Assembly: GCA_900547585.1 (NCBI GenBank)
Contig: URHD01000003.1
Location: forward strand, 1-52,353
Source of the DNA: an uncultured bacterium
GTDB lineage: Bacteria > Cyanobacteriota > Vampirovibrionia > Gastranaerophilales > Gastranaerophilaceae
DNA: 52,353 bases
Reading direction: 5' to 3'
Part shown: in pieces, positions 7,503-14,572 of the stretch
Layout of the letters: every line of letters begins with the position of its first letter
How positions within the stretch are numbered: position 1 is the stretch's first letter
The notes under the pieces: model-generated
What the model saw: the letters and a program-made list of their open reading frames with translations, nothing else
The model's database searches: none
What the model was told of the DNA's origin: nothing
Translations under genes and position numbers: made by a program

Positions 7503-8459
7503 ATGAAAAAATTTTGGACAATAGTTTTTTTCGCTTCACTGCTGATTATTAACACAAATTCGGCGGTCTATTCGGATGAAATTGGCTCACAACCCCCGCA
7601 GGAGCAAGCTCAAGAGGAAGAAGAACTTATGTTTGCTCCGATTGATTTGGATTTGAGTCAGGAGCGTGAGGAGGCGGTTAAAAAGTTCAAAATCAGGGTG
7701 GAATCAGACAGCAAGCCCAAGCAGGTTAAAAATTACCGCAAAAACTGGTACGATTCTAAATTTTACCGCTATCAGTATTATGCGGATTCAAAAAATCTAC
7801 AGCCTTTGATTGCACCCGCTTCTTACGGAGCTTATCTGGAAACGGATTTGGATGACAATACCACAATTCAAGTAGGACAGTACAATCTTTCCTGGTACGA
7901 TGGCGGGCCGATTAATTTTATAGGCAAAGCCGAATCCGATTTTGATGTCGGAGCTACAATGACCGGTCATGGCCGCAATTTTGATTATGCTGTCGGTATG
8001 TATACTGCTACTGATACGTTGAACAATTCCTACGGCGGGATTGTATCGACAAAACCCAAAAAAATCTGGCATTCAAAGGGCGATTTCAGCTTTGGAACCG
8101 GTCTTTATTCAAATGATTACGGTTCATATACAAAAAACACCGCAGGTTTCTTCACAAAATACAGACGGGGAAAATTTACTGTAAGCGGTCAGCTCGCGCA
8201 GAATACTTATTCAAACAATTCAACAAATCCGCAGAGTTTTCATGTGACCCACCAGTATCAAATTAATGACCATCTGATGATTAGGGGAAAAATGGTTAAG
8301 GAATTGAATTCTGATTACAGTCAGGATGAATTATCGCTTAGATTCAGTCCCTCATTTAAAAATGATGCGTTTTTTGTGGAGCTTTCTTCTTCACAAATAA
8401 ACACTTTGAATAACAATGTTCAGCAGCGCTTCAAAATTATGACAAATATCAATTTTTAA
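7503..8459 (+). CDS. Exported beta-rich protein, probable outer-membrane barrel
   Basis: This 318-residue protein has a signal peptide (MKKFWTIVFFASLLIINTNS, cleavage near residue 25). An acidic linker rich in Glu/Gln follows (about 30-60). From about residue 95 to the end there are alternating beta strands (YGAYLETDL, TTIQVGQYNLSWY, KFTVSGQLAQN, HLMIRGKMVKEL), and the protein ends in Phe. Terminal Phe and alternating hydrophobics are typical of proteins assembled by BAM. I do not recognise the family. No neighbour clarifies its role; the gene stands alone before a terminator. Confidence 0.7.
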   Translation: MKKFWTIVFFASLLIINTNSAVYSDEIGSQPPQEQAQEEEELMFAPIDLDLSQEREEAVKKFKIRVESDSKPKQVKNYRKNWYDSKFYRYQYYADSKNLQPLIAPASYGAYLETDLDDNTTIQVGQYNLSWYDGGPINFIGKAESDFDVGATMTGHGRNFDYAVGMYTATDTLNNSYGGIVSTKPKKIWHSKGDFSFGTGLYSNDYGSYTKNTAGFFTKYRRGKFTVSGQLAQNTYSNNSTNPQSFHVTHQYQINDHLMIRGKMVKELNSDYSQDELSLRFSPSFKNDAFFVELSSSQINTLNNNVQQRFKIMTNINF

Positions 8460-8489
8460 AATATCCGGATGAAAAATCCGAAATATTTT
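8458..8489. terminator. Bidirectional terminator between the barrel gene and engB
   Basis: AAAATATCCGGAT (8458-8470) pairs with ATCCGAAATATTTT (8476-8489) with one internal mismatch. It lies between two convergent genes that end at 8459 and 8493. Confidence 0.65.
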
Positions 8490-8492
8490 CGC

Positions 8493-9065
8493 CTACTTAA
8501 CTGTATCTTCAAAATATTTGATAATATTTTCGTTATACCTGTCGTCTTTAGTTGAAAATGGCAGAACCTCTACGCCCAGCTGCTTTTTCATGCTGCTTAT
8601 GACCGACATTATTTTTGATTTTGGAGTGAGGTCGATTTTTGTTGCTATTACAACCGAATTCAGTCCGTGAAATTTAATCCATTCGTGCATTTGGAGGTCA
8701 TTTTTCTGGATTTCATGGCGCGAATCTATGAATTGCACAAGCAGTTTCAGCGGTTCGCGTTTTAGCAGGTATTCTTCAAGGTTTTTCTGCCATTTTGCCT
8801 GCATTTCTTTTGAAACCGCAGCATAACCATACCCCGGTAAATCCGCAACCATATATTTTCCGTCAAATTCAAAAAGATTTATAAGACGTGTTTTTCCGGG
8901 CTTGTTGCTTGTTTTTGCGAGTTTTCCCTGATTTGTAATTCCGTTTATAAACGAAGATTTTCCCACGTTAGAACGGCCCAGCAGTGCGATTTCGGGCAGG
9001 TTGAAATTAGGGCACTGGGAGAGTTTTTCAGCGCTGATTATAAACTTTGCTTTTTTTACTATCAT
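8493..9065 (-). CDS. engB: Ribosome biogenesis GTPase EngB (YihA/YsxC)
   Basis: This 190-residue GTPase has G1 GRSNVGKS (30-37), G2 region KPGKTRLIN, G3 DLPGYGYA, G4 ATKIDL, and a late FSTKDD segment at the G5 position. GYGYA after DLPG is diagnostic for EngB. It is needed for late 50S subunit assembly in other bacteria. Length is normal. It begins inside the 3' end of a small upstream reading frame and ends at a terminator shared with the convergent gene. Confidence 0.96.
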   Translation of the reverse strand: MIVKKAKFIISAEKLSQCPNFNLPEIALLGRSNVGKSSFINGITNQGKLAKTSNKPGKTRLINLFEFDGKYMVADLPGYGYAAVSKEMQAKWQKNLEEYLLKREPLKLLVQFIDSRHEIQKNDLQMHEWIKFHGLNSVVIATKIDLTPKSKIMSVISSMKKQLGVEVLPFSTKDDRYNENIIKYFEDTVK

Positions 9066-9282
9066 TGATACATTTCTTTTTGTACAGAACGCTCGTCAAA
9101 AGGTTATAAACCTGAGGCGAATTATACACGTTAATTTGTGCGGCTTCAGGCGAAAGATTAAACTGAATCCTGCTTTTTAAGTTTTTTTCCGGTGATTCAA
9201 CATGACAAATTTGTATTATCCGGTCTCGAATAATACTTAGGGGTTGTGATAAAAACAGTTCAAAAGTTTTAAACACGTTCAT
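9028..9282 (-). CDS. Possible small protein overlapping the engB start
   Basis: This is an 84-residue frame with plausible composition (segments RIIQICHVESPEKN and FNLSPEAAQINVYNSPQV). It overlaps engB by 38 nt in another frame. No clear Shine-Dalgarno sequence precedes the ATG, and no family is recognised. It may be a genuine small protein coupled to engB or only a chance open frame; I lean slightly towards real because the 217 bp upstream of engB is otherwise empty. Confidence 0.4.
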   Translation of the reverse strand: MNVFKTFELFLSQPLSIIRDRIIQICHVESPEKNLKSRIQFNLSPEAAQINVYNSPQVYNLLTSVLYKKKCINDSKKSKVYNQR

Positions 9283-9367
9283 TATGTCTGCAATGATAAC
9301 AGACTAAATTTTTAATTTCAATTGTACGGGCCAATTTTAAATGGTATTTTTTACAATTCAAAAAGAA

Positions 9368-9679
9368 TTATGCGTTGAAATTCAACGTATGAGCAGATTT
9401 TACGTTAGTCTGCAAGAGTTTCTGGATGCTTTCCAATTCAGCTGCAGCTGCTTGCTGTTGAGTTTCAAGGTTTTTCTGTTGGAGTTCAAGCTGCTGATCC
9501 ATCAACTGCAATCTTTTAACTGCAGGATCAGATTCCCAGTCAGCACCGATTAATGAGCTTGTTTGATAAGCTATGTTCTGTCTTTTGTTGCTGATGTTCA
9601 TGATTGAATACTCTAAATTGCTCTTGTACTGGGTAAGAGTGAGTAATCTCGTGTTGATAGCGCAATAAGTTGCTCCCAT
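9368..9679 (-). CDS. Small coiled-coil protein, unknown function
   Basis: This 103-residue protein follows a strong ribosome-binding site (AAAGGAGAGC) and starts at 9679. The first half (TRLLTLTQYKSNLEYSIMN) and the second half (QLELQQKNLETQQQAAAAE) are both amphipathic, separated by a short turn near DWESDP. The whole resembles a helical hairpin. There is no signal peptide or membrane segment. The shape is like small structural or secretion-associated helical proteins, but no family is recognised. Confidence 0.7.
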   Translation of the reverse strand: MGATYCAINTRLLTLTQYKSNLEYSIMNISNKRQNIAYQTSSLIGADWESDPAVKRLQLMDQQLELQQKNLETQQQAAAAELESIQKLLQTNVKSAHTLNFNA

Positions 9680-9844
9680 TTTTTGCTCTCCTTTGAATTT
9701 AGTCTAGTGGTACGGGTTGGTGGTTAAAAGTAGGTATTTTTGTTTGTTTTGTTTGAATTTTCTCTCTTGTATATATATAAAGTAATTTGATGTTATAAAA
9801 TTGCTATATTTGTTATATATTGATTAACAATTCTTAACATAACA

Positions 9845-9873
9845 AGAAAACGCCCGTAAAATGAGCGTTTTCT
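9845..9873 (-). terminator. Terminator after the lspA-rluD operon
   Basis: AGAAAACGC (9845-9853) and GCGTTTTCT (9865-9873) form a 9-bp stem. It lies about 60 nt past the stop of the last minus-strand gene, which ends at 9934, and the stem continues into a T-rich stretch on the minus strand. Confidence 0.65.
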
Positions 9874-9933
9874 ACTGATGATATTTTTATTTAATATATA
9901 CGGTTTTGAATTTTGGTATATACTTTGTGAATA

Positions 9934-10278
9934 TTATTTATTTAGTGCTGCATCAAGAGCAGCTTCCAGAGAGGCAATTTTTGCTTCAAGAACTTTGATT
10001 TTCGCGCTATCAGCCTCACTTTTAACTGAAATGTTCTCGTTTTTCTTCTGGTAGGCTTTGCAAAGGTCTGTGACGTTGCTTTTTAGCACAATTGCATATA
10101 AAAAGCCTGCCATATTAGCAAAAAGCCCCAGCATAAGTGTAAATATACCCAGAGATATAGTGTAATTTGCATGATTGAACATGCAGGTGTAAGTTACGCT
10201 GTTTGAGAAATTTGTCCACGCAAACAGGACAATCAATGCGTTAAAAATTATAAATAATATCAAAAAAAGGTTTTTCAT
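9934..10278 (-). CDS. Small membrane protein with C-terminal coiled coil (LapA-like)
   Basis: This 114-residue protein has two membrane helices (about 3-22 and 42-65) followed by a Lys/Glu coiled coil (KIKVLEAKIASLEAALDAAL). The layout matches LapA/DUF1049 proteins, but sequence motifs are too weak for certainty. The start codon overlaps the rluD-like stop by 4 bp, so it is the last gene of the 12.5-9.9 kb operon. Confidence 0.6.
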   Translation of the reverse strand: MKNLFLILFIIFNALIVLFAWTNFSNSVTYTCMFNHANYTISLGIFTLMLGLFANMAGFLYAIVLKSNVTDLCKAYQKKNENISVKSEADSAKIKVLEAKIASLEAALDAALNK

Positions 10279-11198
10279 TTTGTGCTCCTTAAATAATTCA
10301 ATACTTTAATTATATCATCATCAAAATCAGTGGAAATTGACCTTTCCTCCCCGTCAGCCGGAGAGACAAAGGTCAGGGAATATGCCTGAAGCGCCTGTTC
10401 TGTAGTTTTTACGGGGATTTTTGCGCCGCCGTAGAAGCTGTCATTTACAATAGGGTGCCTGATATGCGCCATATGAACTCGAATCTGGTGAGTTCTGCCG
10501 GTTTCGAGCTTTATGTCGAGCAGAGTGTATCCTTTGAACCGCTCAGCTACCCTGTAATGCGTTATTGCAGATTTTCCGCCGGCACAGACCGCCATTTTTT
10601 CAGGTTTTGTCGGGTGTCTGCCGATGTTTGTGCTGATTGTGCCTTCTTCATTTTCAAAATTTCCGCTAACAACCGCATAATAGCGTTTTTCAATGGTTCT
10701 ATTTTGCATTTGTGACTTGAGATTTTCGTATGAATCGTTTGTTTTGGCGATAAGTAGCAGTCCCGAAGTGTTTCTGTCCAATCTATGGACGATTCCGGGT
10801 CGAAATTCTCCGTTGCAGTCCGAAAGTGTTTTAAAATGGTACAAAAGCGCGTTCACAAGCGTACCTGTGGTTTCTTTTGCTGTTGGGTGTGTGAGCATGT
10901 TTTTGGGTTTTAGGATTACAGCGCATTTTTCGTCTTCGTAAAGAATTTTAAGGGGTAGATTTTCGGGCAGAATTTTAATTTTAGCCGATTCTTCGATTGA
11001 TATATCAATTTCATCATCAATTTTCAGTATTTTTGACGGTTTTGTTTCAGCTTTGTTCACGAGGATGCTGCCGTTTTTTATTTCTTTCTGAATGCGGCTT
11101 CGGGAAATGTCGGGATAAAGCGTGCAAAGCAAAGAATCCAGCCTTTCGCCTGCTTCTTCGGGGGTTATGATGATTTTATTCTGTTTTTTTGTGCTCAT
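10275..11198 (-). CDS. rluD: RluA/RluD-family 23S rRNA pseudouridine synthase
   Basis: This 307-residue protein has an N-terminal S4 RNA-binding domain (about 12-60) and a pseudouridine synthase domain with GIVHRLDRNTSG, where D141 is the catalytic aspartate. KRYYAVVSG, GRTHQIRVHMA and HPIVND follow in the family order. RluD makes pseudouridines in helix 69 of 23S rRNA; the S4-bearing RluD/YlyB subgroup fits best, but exact sites cannot be read. It overlaps lspA by 23 nt, a pairing (lspA-rluD) common in many bacteria. Confidence 0.93.
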   Translation of the reverse strand: MSTKKQNKIIITPEEAGERLDSLLCTLYPDISRSRIQKEIKNGSILVNKAETKPSKILKIDDEIDISIEESAKIKILPENLPLKILYEDEKCAVILKPKNMLTHPTAKETTGTLVNALLYHFKTLSDCNGEFRPGIVHRLDRNTSGLLLIAKTNDSYENLKSQMQNRTIEKRYYAVVSGNFENEEGTISTNIGRHPTKPEKMAVCAGGKSAITHYRVAERFKGYTLLDIKLETGRTHQIRVHMAHIRHPIVNDSFYGGAKIPVKTTEQALQAYSLTFVSPADGEERSISTDFDDDIIKVLNYLRSTK

Positions 11199-11643
11199 TA
11201 TTGAATAGTATATTACAAATTACGAGAAATGCCCCGATATTGATAAAAACATCGGAAAGATTGAAAATAGGGAATGTTACAAAGTTCAGCCGTATATAAT
11301 CTGTCACAAATCCGTCAATAATCCTTTCAAAAAGATTGCAAAAAACTCCGGCAAGCATGAACGCGTACAGGATTAAATCAGGGTATTTAATTTTGTTTAT
11401 TATTCCGAGAATAAAGCTCAAAAACGCAACAAGAATAATAACGGAAATCACAATAAGAAATGTTGTATGCCGTTGAAAAAGGCTGAAAGCGGCACCTGTG
11501 TTTTTAACGTATTCTATTGAAATCAGCCCGAAGTTGGTACCGTCATAACCGGAAATCAAAAAATCCCTGACAGCATAAGAAACAGCCCCGAGAATCAGAA
11601 TCAATATTAAAAATATAAATATTTTTATATACGAACGGTTCAT
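11176..11643 (-). CDS. lspA: Lipoprotein signal peptidase (signal peptidase II)
   Basis: This 155-residue four-helix inner-membrane aspartyl protease removes signal peptides from diacylated prolipoproteins. NTGAAFSLF (48-56), FCNLFERIIDGFVTDYI with D115, and IFNLSDVFI with D131 carry the family motifs and both catalytic aspartates. It overlaps the genes on either side, indicating tight translational coupling. It would act on the two lipoproteins encoded at 16621 and 18234, after Lgt (17226). Confidence 0.96.
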   Translation of the reverse strand: MNRSYIKIFIFLILILILGAVSYAVRDFLISGYDGTNFGLISIEYVKNTGAAFSLFQRHTTFLIVISVIILVAFLSFILGIINKIKYPDLILYAFMLAGVFCNLFERIIDGFVTDYIRLNFVTFPIFNLSDVFINIGAFLVICNILFNNEHKKTE

Positions 11644-12533
11644 TTAGCCTGCTTCTCCGGCAGAGAGGGGAGCGAGAGGTTTACGCGGCTTGTTAAAAAG
11701 GCGATTCCGACGATGTTCACTTCCACATTTTTATTTGTAATATTTGTTTTGGCGATTCCTATGGATGCAACTGCATTTTCGTTGTTTTTGTTGGAATTTG
11801 CTTTCAAAATCCTCTCCTGAATGCCGTCGCTTTTCACTGTTCTGAATACTTCTTCTGCTTTTTGCGCGGGAAATGTGATTTCTTCATTGTTTATGGACAC
11901 CAGCGCGATGTATTCTTTGGGAACGTCAATACGTACTATTGAGCTGTATTCCTGTGCCGCATTGGCAAGCGGAGGAGCATCAATTTTCATTGTAATTTCT
12001 TTTGCAACTCCGTATTTTAATGCGGTTTTTTCGTCGATAATATAATCTGAAACGATTTTCCAACCTGTATAGAATTTTTTCAGGTAATAAACGGTCAGGG
12101 CGTTTGATTCTATATAGCCGTTTCCGTTAAGATAATCAACTTTTGAGTTGGATTCGCCTTCGATAGTTTCTTTTACCAGAACGGTTGCATTTTGATAGTC
12201 GCTGTTTAATGACAGGACTTTCATGTCGTATTTTGCGTTTGGATATGCTTTCCAGGAGTCGGAAGCCAGTTCTTTGAGCTTTGCTTTGTCAAATTTATCA
12301 GCGCTCAAATAGCTGTCATCGTACATATCCATGAGTTTATCGAGGTTTTTTGAGTTATTGAGTTTTCCATAGTTCTCAAAAAACTCTTTCAGCTCGTTTG
12401 TTGTGGAATAATTTGCGTTTTCAGCTGTTATAACACCTTTGAGCTTTGCAGCAAAAGCGTGTGTCGGGCTGAATGCCGGCATAATTAGCGCCAGAAGCGT
12501 GATTGTAAATATAAATTTATTAATTCTTTTCAA
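11640..12533 (-). CDS. Exported NTF2-like domain protein
   Basis: This 297-residue protein has a signal peptide (MKRINKFIFTITLLALIMPA, cleavage near residue 28 after AFA). Residues about 45-165 look like an NTF2/SnoaL-type cone: a helix with MDMYDDSYLSADKFDK, then strands such as YDMKVLSLNSDYQNATVLVKET. The C-terminal half has beta strands ending in PEKQAK. It is the first gene of the operon with lspA, rluD and a LapA-like gene, with a 4-bp ATGA overlap into lspA. The ligand or role is unknown. Confidence 0.72.
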   Translation of the reverse strand: MKRINKFIFTITLLALIMPAFSPTHAFAAKLKGVITAENANYSTTNELKEFFENYGKLNNSKNLDKLMDMYDDSYLSADKFDKAKLKELASDSWKAYPNAKYDMKVLSLNSDYQNATVLVKETIEGESNSKVDYLNGNGYIESNALTVYYLKKFYTGWKIVSDYIIDEKTALKYGVAKEITMKIDAPPLANAAQEYSSIVRIDVPKEYIALVSINNEEITFPAQKAEEVFRTVKSDGIQERILKANSNKNNENAVASIGIAKTNITNKNVEVNIVGIAFLTSRVNLSLPSLPEKQAK

Positions 12534-12670
12534 AATTCTCTTCCGTTTATCTAGTCTAATTTCTATTCAATGGTTATTATATAATAAATTTAATAAAAAT
12601 TCTTTTTTGTTATAATTTTGTTGTAATTAACTGCAAAACTGCGCTAAACAATCTGAATTTAGAGGTTTTT

Positions 12671-13447
12671 ATGCTATTAACAATCGATATAGGAAATACA
12701 TCAACGACAATAGGTCTATTTGACGGTGAAAAACTCGCCGAAACCTGGTCAATAGCTACTGAAGCAAGGCGTTCGGAGGATGAAATCGGGATTTTGCTGA
12801 TTAATCTTTTGCGGCTGCACAATTATGAGGGTCAAATTACAGATATTTCAATTTGCAGCGTTGTTGTGCCTTTGACAGAGCGGTTTAAGAACGCACTTGT
12901 TAAATATCTGGGCATAAAACCTTATGTTGTGTCGAACAAAACCGCAAAACTGTTGAAATTTAATGTTGATTTTCCGGAAGAGGTCGGACCGGACAGGATT
13001 GTGAATGCTTTTGCCGCATACAGCCTTTTCAAAAAGACCTGCATTGTGGTCGATTTTGGTACAGCCACTTCTTTTGATATTGTGAATGGTGATGGGGCGT
13101 TTTTGGGCGGTGTTATCTGCGCGGGGATGAAAATTCAGGCAGAAAGCCTGAAAAGTTTCACCTCAAAACTGCCTTTGATAAAAATTGAATCTTCAAAAAA
13201 TGCAATCGGTAAAAATACCATCGATGCAATGCTTTCAGGAATTGTCAGAGGTCAGGCGAAAATGGTTGAGGGGCTTTTGGCTGATTGTGAAAAAGAACTG
13301 GGTGAAAAACCTGTTATTATTGCGACTGGCGGATATGCAGAGATTGTTTCAAGGTACATGGAGAGAAAATTTGACCTTATAAGCCCTTATTTGACGCTTG
13401 ACGGGCTGAAACTGATTTATGACAGTCATGTGTCTGTTGGTGCTTAG
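12671..13447 (+). CDS. coaX: Type III pantothenate kinase
   Basis: This 258-residue cytosolic enzyme catalyses the first step of coenzyme A synthesis and belongs to the ASKHA fold. Family motifs are LTIDIGNTSTTIGLFDG (D6, N9), EVGPDRIVNA (G106-R109, pantothenate/dimer site) and VVDFGTATSFD (D128, G130, T131), followed by GGVICAGMKI. Length is typical. A TATAAT at 12611-12616 may be its -10 box. It is monocistronic and repeat copy B starts 10 nt after its stop. Confidence 0.96.
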   Translation: MLLTIDIGNTSTTIGLFDGEKLAETWSIATEARRSEDEIGILLINLLRLHNYEGQITDISICSVVVPLTERFKNALVKYLGIKPYVVSNKTAKLLKFNVDFPEEVGPDRIVNAFAAYSLFKKTCIVVDFGTATSFDIVNGDGAFLGGVICAGMKIQAESLKSFTSKLPLIKIESSKNAIGKNTIDAMLSGIVRGQAKMVEGLLADCEKELGEKPVIIATGGYAEIVSRYMERKFDLISPYLTLDGLKLIYDSHVSVGA

Positions 13448-13456
13448 CGGGAAAGT

Positions 13457-13582
13457 GCAGATAGTCAGGAAATTCTCTTTTGCGTTCCGATTCCCCCGGG
13501 CATTTGCCATTATATGCCTTTAATTAGCGATTTTTGAGCCCTCCTCCATAGTCACTCCAAAGAGAATTTCCTGACTATCTGC
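13457..13582 (+). repeat. Hairpin element copy B (most complete)
   Basis: The arms 13457-13480 and 13559-13582 are a perfect 24-bp inverted repeat, starting GCAG and ending CTTT before the centre. Inside are block 1 (13483-13502, CGTTCCGATTCCCCCGGGCA) and block 2 (13529-13556, centred on TGAGCCCTCCTCCATAGTC), separated by 26 variable nt. GGGC in block 1 can pair with GCCC in block 2. The arm sequence differs from copy A while remaining self-complementary. It begins 10 nt after the coaX stop. Confidence 0.88.
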
Positions 13583-13600
13583 TTTGCATGCTCATTCGGA

Positions 13601-13676
13601 GTAAAAAGTAATCATTTTTCGACGCCTATGAACGAAGTGAATCGAGCTAGAAAAATGATTTTTCATAACTTTTTAC
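13601..13676. repeat. Second imperfect stem-loop in the coaX 3' region
   Basis: GTAAAAAGT (13601-13609) pairs with ACTTTTTAC (13668-13676), and AATCATTTTTC (13610-13620) pairs with GAAAAATGATT (13650-13660), with a 7-nt bulge between the two helices on one side. The 29-nt loop is not AT-rich and contains GAACGAAGTGAATCGAG. With copy B, this fills most of the 427-bp gap between coaX and the DUF1292 gene. I see no reading frame here. The rest (13743-13874) shows only AT-rich sequence. Confidence 0.6.
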
Positions 13677-13717
13677 GCTTCATCACCAATCGTATACTCG
13701 CAAAAAGTCAAAAAGTC

Positions 13718-13742
13718 AAAAAAAAAAAGAGCCTTGCGGCTC
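13718..13742 (-). terminator. Rho-independent terminator of the DUF1292 operon
   Basis: On the minus strand GAGCC-GCAA-GGCTC is followed by eleven T (13718-13728 as A on the plus strand). It lies 132 nt past the DUF1292 stop. Confidence 0.85.
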
Positions 13743-13874
13743 AGAATGTTGTGTTTTTTCCTCGTTAGTGTGTGGTAGGTTTCTCAATCTCTAATTTTTA
13801 TTCCTCGTATATATATAAAAAATATACACGTGAAATAATTGCCCATTTTGAGGAAAATTGTTAAGAAATATTAA

Positions 13875-14159
13875 TTATTCTTCGTCTTCGTCAGAATCAT
13901 CGAGCGATTCTATAAATTCAACGACCCTGTTGAACTCGTCATCGCTTTCAATCATCTCAAATATATATTCTTCGCCGTCTTTTGTAAGACGCATAAGGAC
14001 AACTTCCTTTTCTTCGTCCTGTTTTTCTTCATGAGGGAGCAGGAGGCCGTATTCTTTGTCCTCAAACTCAACAATATCGATTAATTCAAATTTTACGACA
14101 TTGCCGTCTTCATCGATTGTCTCAATCAGCTGATCTTCCATATCTTCGGGTTTTGCCAT
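13875..14159 (-). CDS. DUF1292 (YrzB-like) acidic protein
   Basis: This protein has 94 residues when started at 14159 (MAKPEDMEDQLIE); a longer frame back to 14210 would overlap ruvX and is less likely. FELIDIVEFEDKEYGLLLPH and DGEEYIFEMIESDDEFNRVV are the DUF1292 pattern. The C terminus is strongly acidic. In Firmicutes yrzB follows yrrK (ruvX), and the same order ruvX-DUF1292 is kept here with a 14-nt gap. The molecular function is unknown. Confidence 0.85.
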   Translation of the reverse strand: MAKPEDMEDQLIETIDEDGNVVKFELIDIVEFEDKEYGLLLPHEEKQDEEKEVVLMRLTKDGEEYIFEMIESDDEFNRVVEFIESLDDSDEDEE

Positions 14160-14173
14160 TTGTTTCTCGCTTT

Positions 14174-14572
14174 CTATGCTTTGTCTAAATATTGCTGTAG
14201 TATTATGCACGCACTTTTCAGGTCAACAAGACCCTTGTTTTTCGTGTATTTCTTGCCTTGAAGCGCAAGGATGCCCTCTGCCTGGCGACTTGTCAGCCTT
14301 TCGTCTTCAAAAATTATCTCGTAATCGTCTTTTAACAGGTTTGCAAAGTTCATGCAATCCTCTGCCTGCGGCCCGAGTGTGCCGTTCATGTTTTTGGGCA
14401 GCCCGATGACGATTTTTTGGACGTTATTTTGGGTGCAAATCTCTTTTATTTTTGAGATTGCTTCCTGCTCGGGCTGGCGGTTGATAGTTTCAAGCGGCTG
14501 GGCGCTGAAAAGCACGCTCAGGGCAATTCCGATTCTTTTTGTGCCGACATCCAGTCCCATTATTCTATTCAT
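14174..14572 (-). CDS. ruvX: RuvX/YqgF Holliday-junction resolvase-like RNase H-fold protein
   Basis: This protein has 132 residues from the ATG at 14572; a TTG at 14578 could add two residues. RIMGLDVGTKRIGIALS, IVIGLPKNMNGTLGPQA and FEDERLTSRQAEGIL contain the three acidic/DER motifs of the YqgF fold. Family members process the 5' end of 16S pre-rRNA (E. coli YqgF) or resolve junctions (M. tuberculosis RuvX). It overlaps the end of the upstream HEAT-like gene by 8 nt, so it is translationally coupled. Confidence 0.94.
   Translation of the reverse strand: MNRIMGLDVGTKRIGIALSVLFSAQPLETINRQPEQEAISKIKEICTQNNVQKIVIGLPKNMNGTLGPQAEDCMNFANLLKDDYEIIFEDERLTSRQAEGILALQGKKYTKNKGLVDLKSACIILQQYLDKA

Noticed and set aside
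13457..13582. Repeat copy B as an integron attC site.
   Set aside because: The ends lack the RYYYAAC and GTTRRRY core sites and no integrase gene is present.
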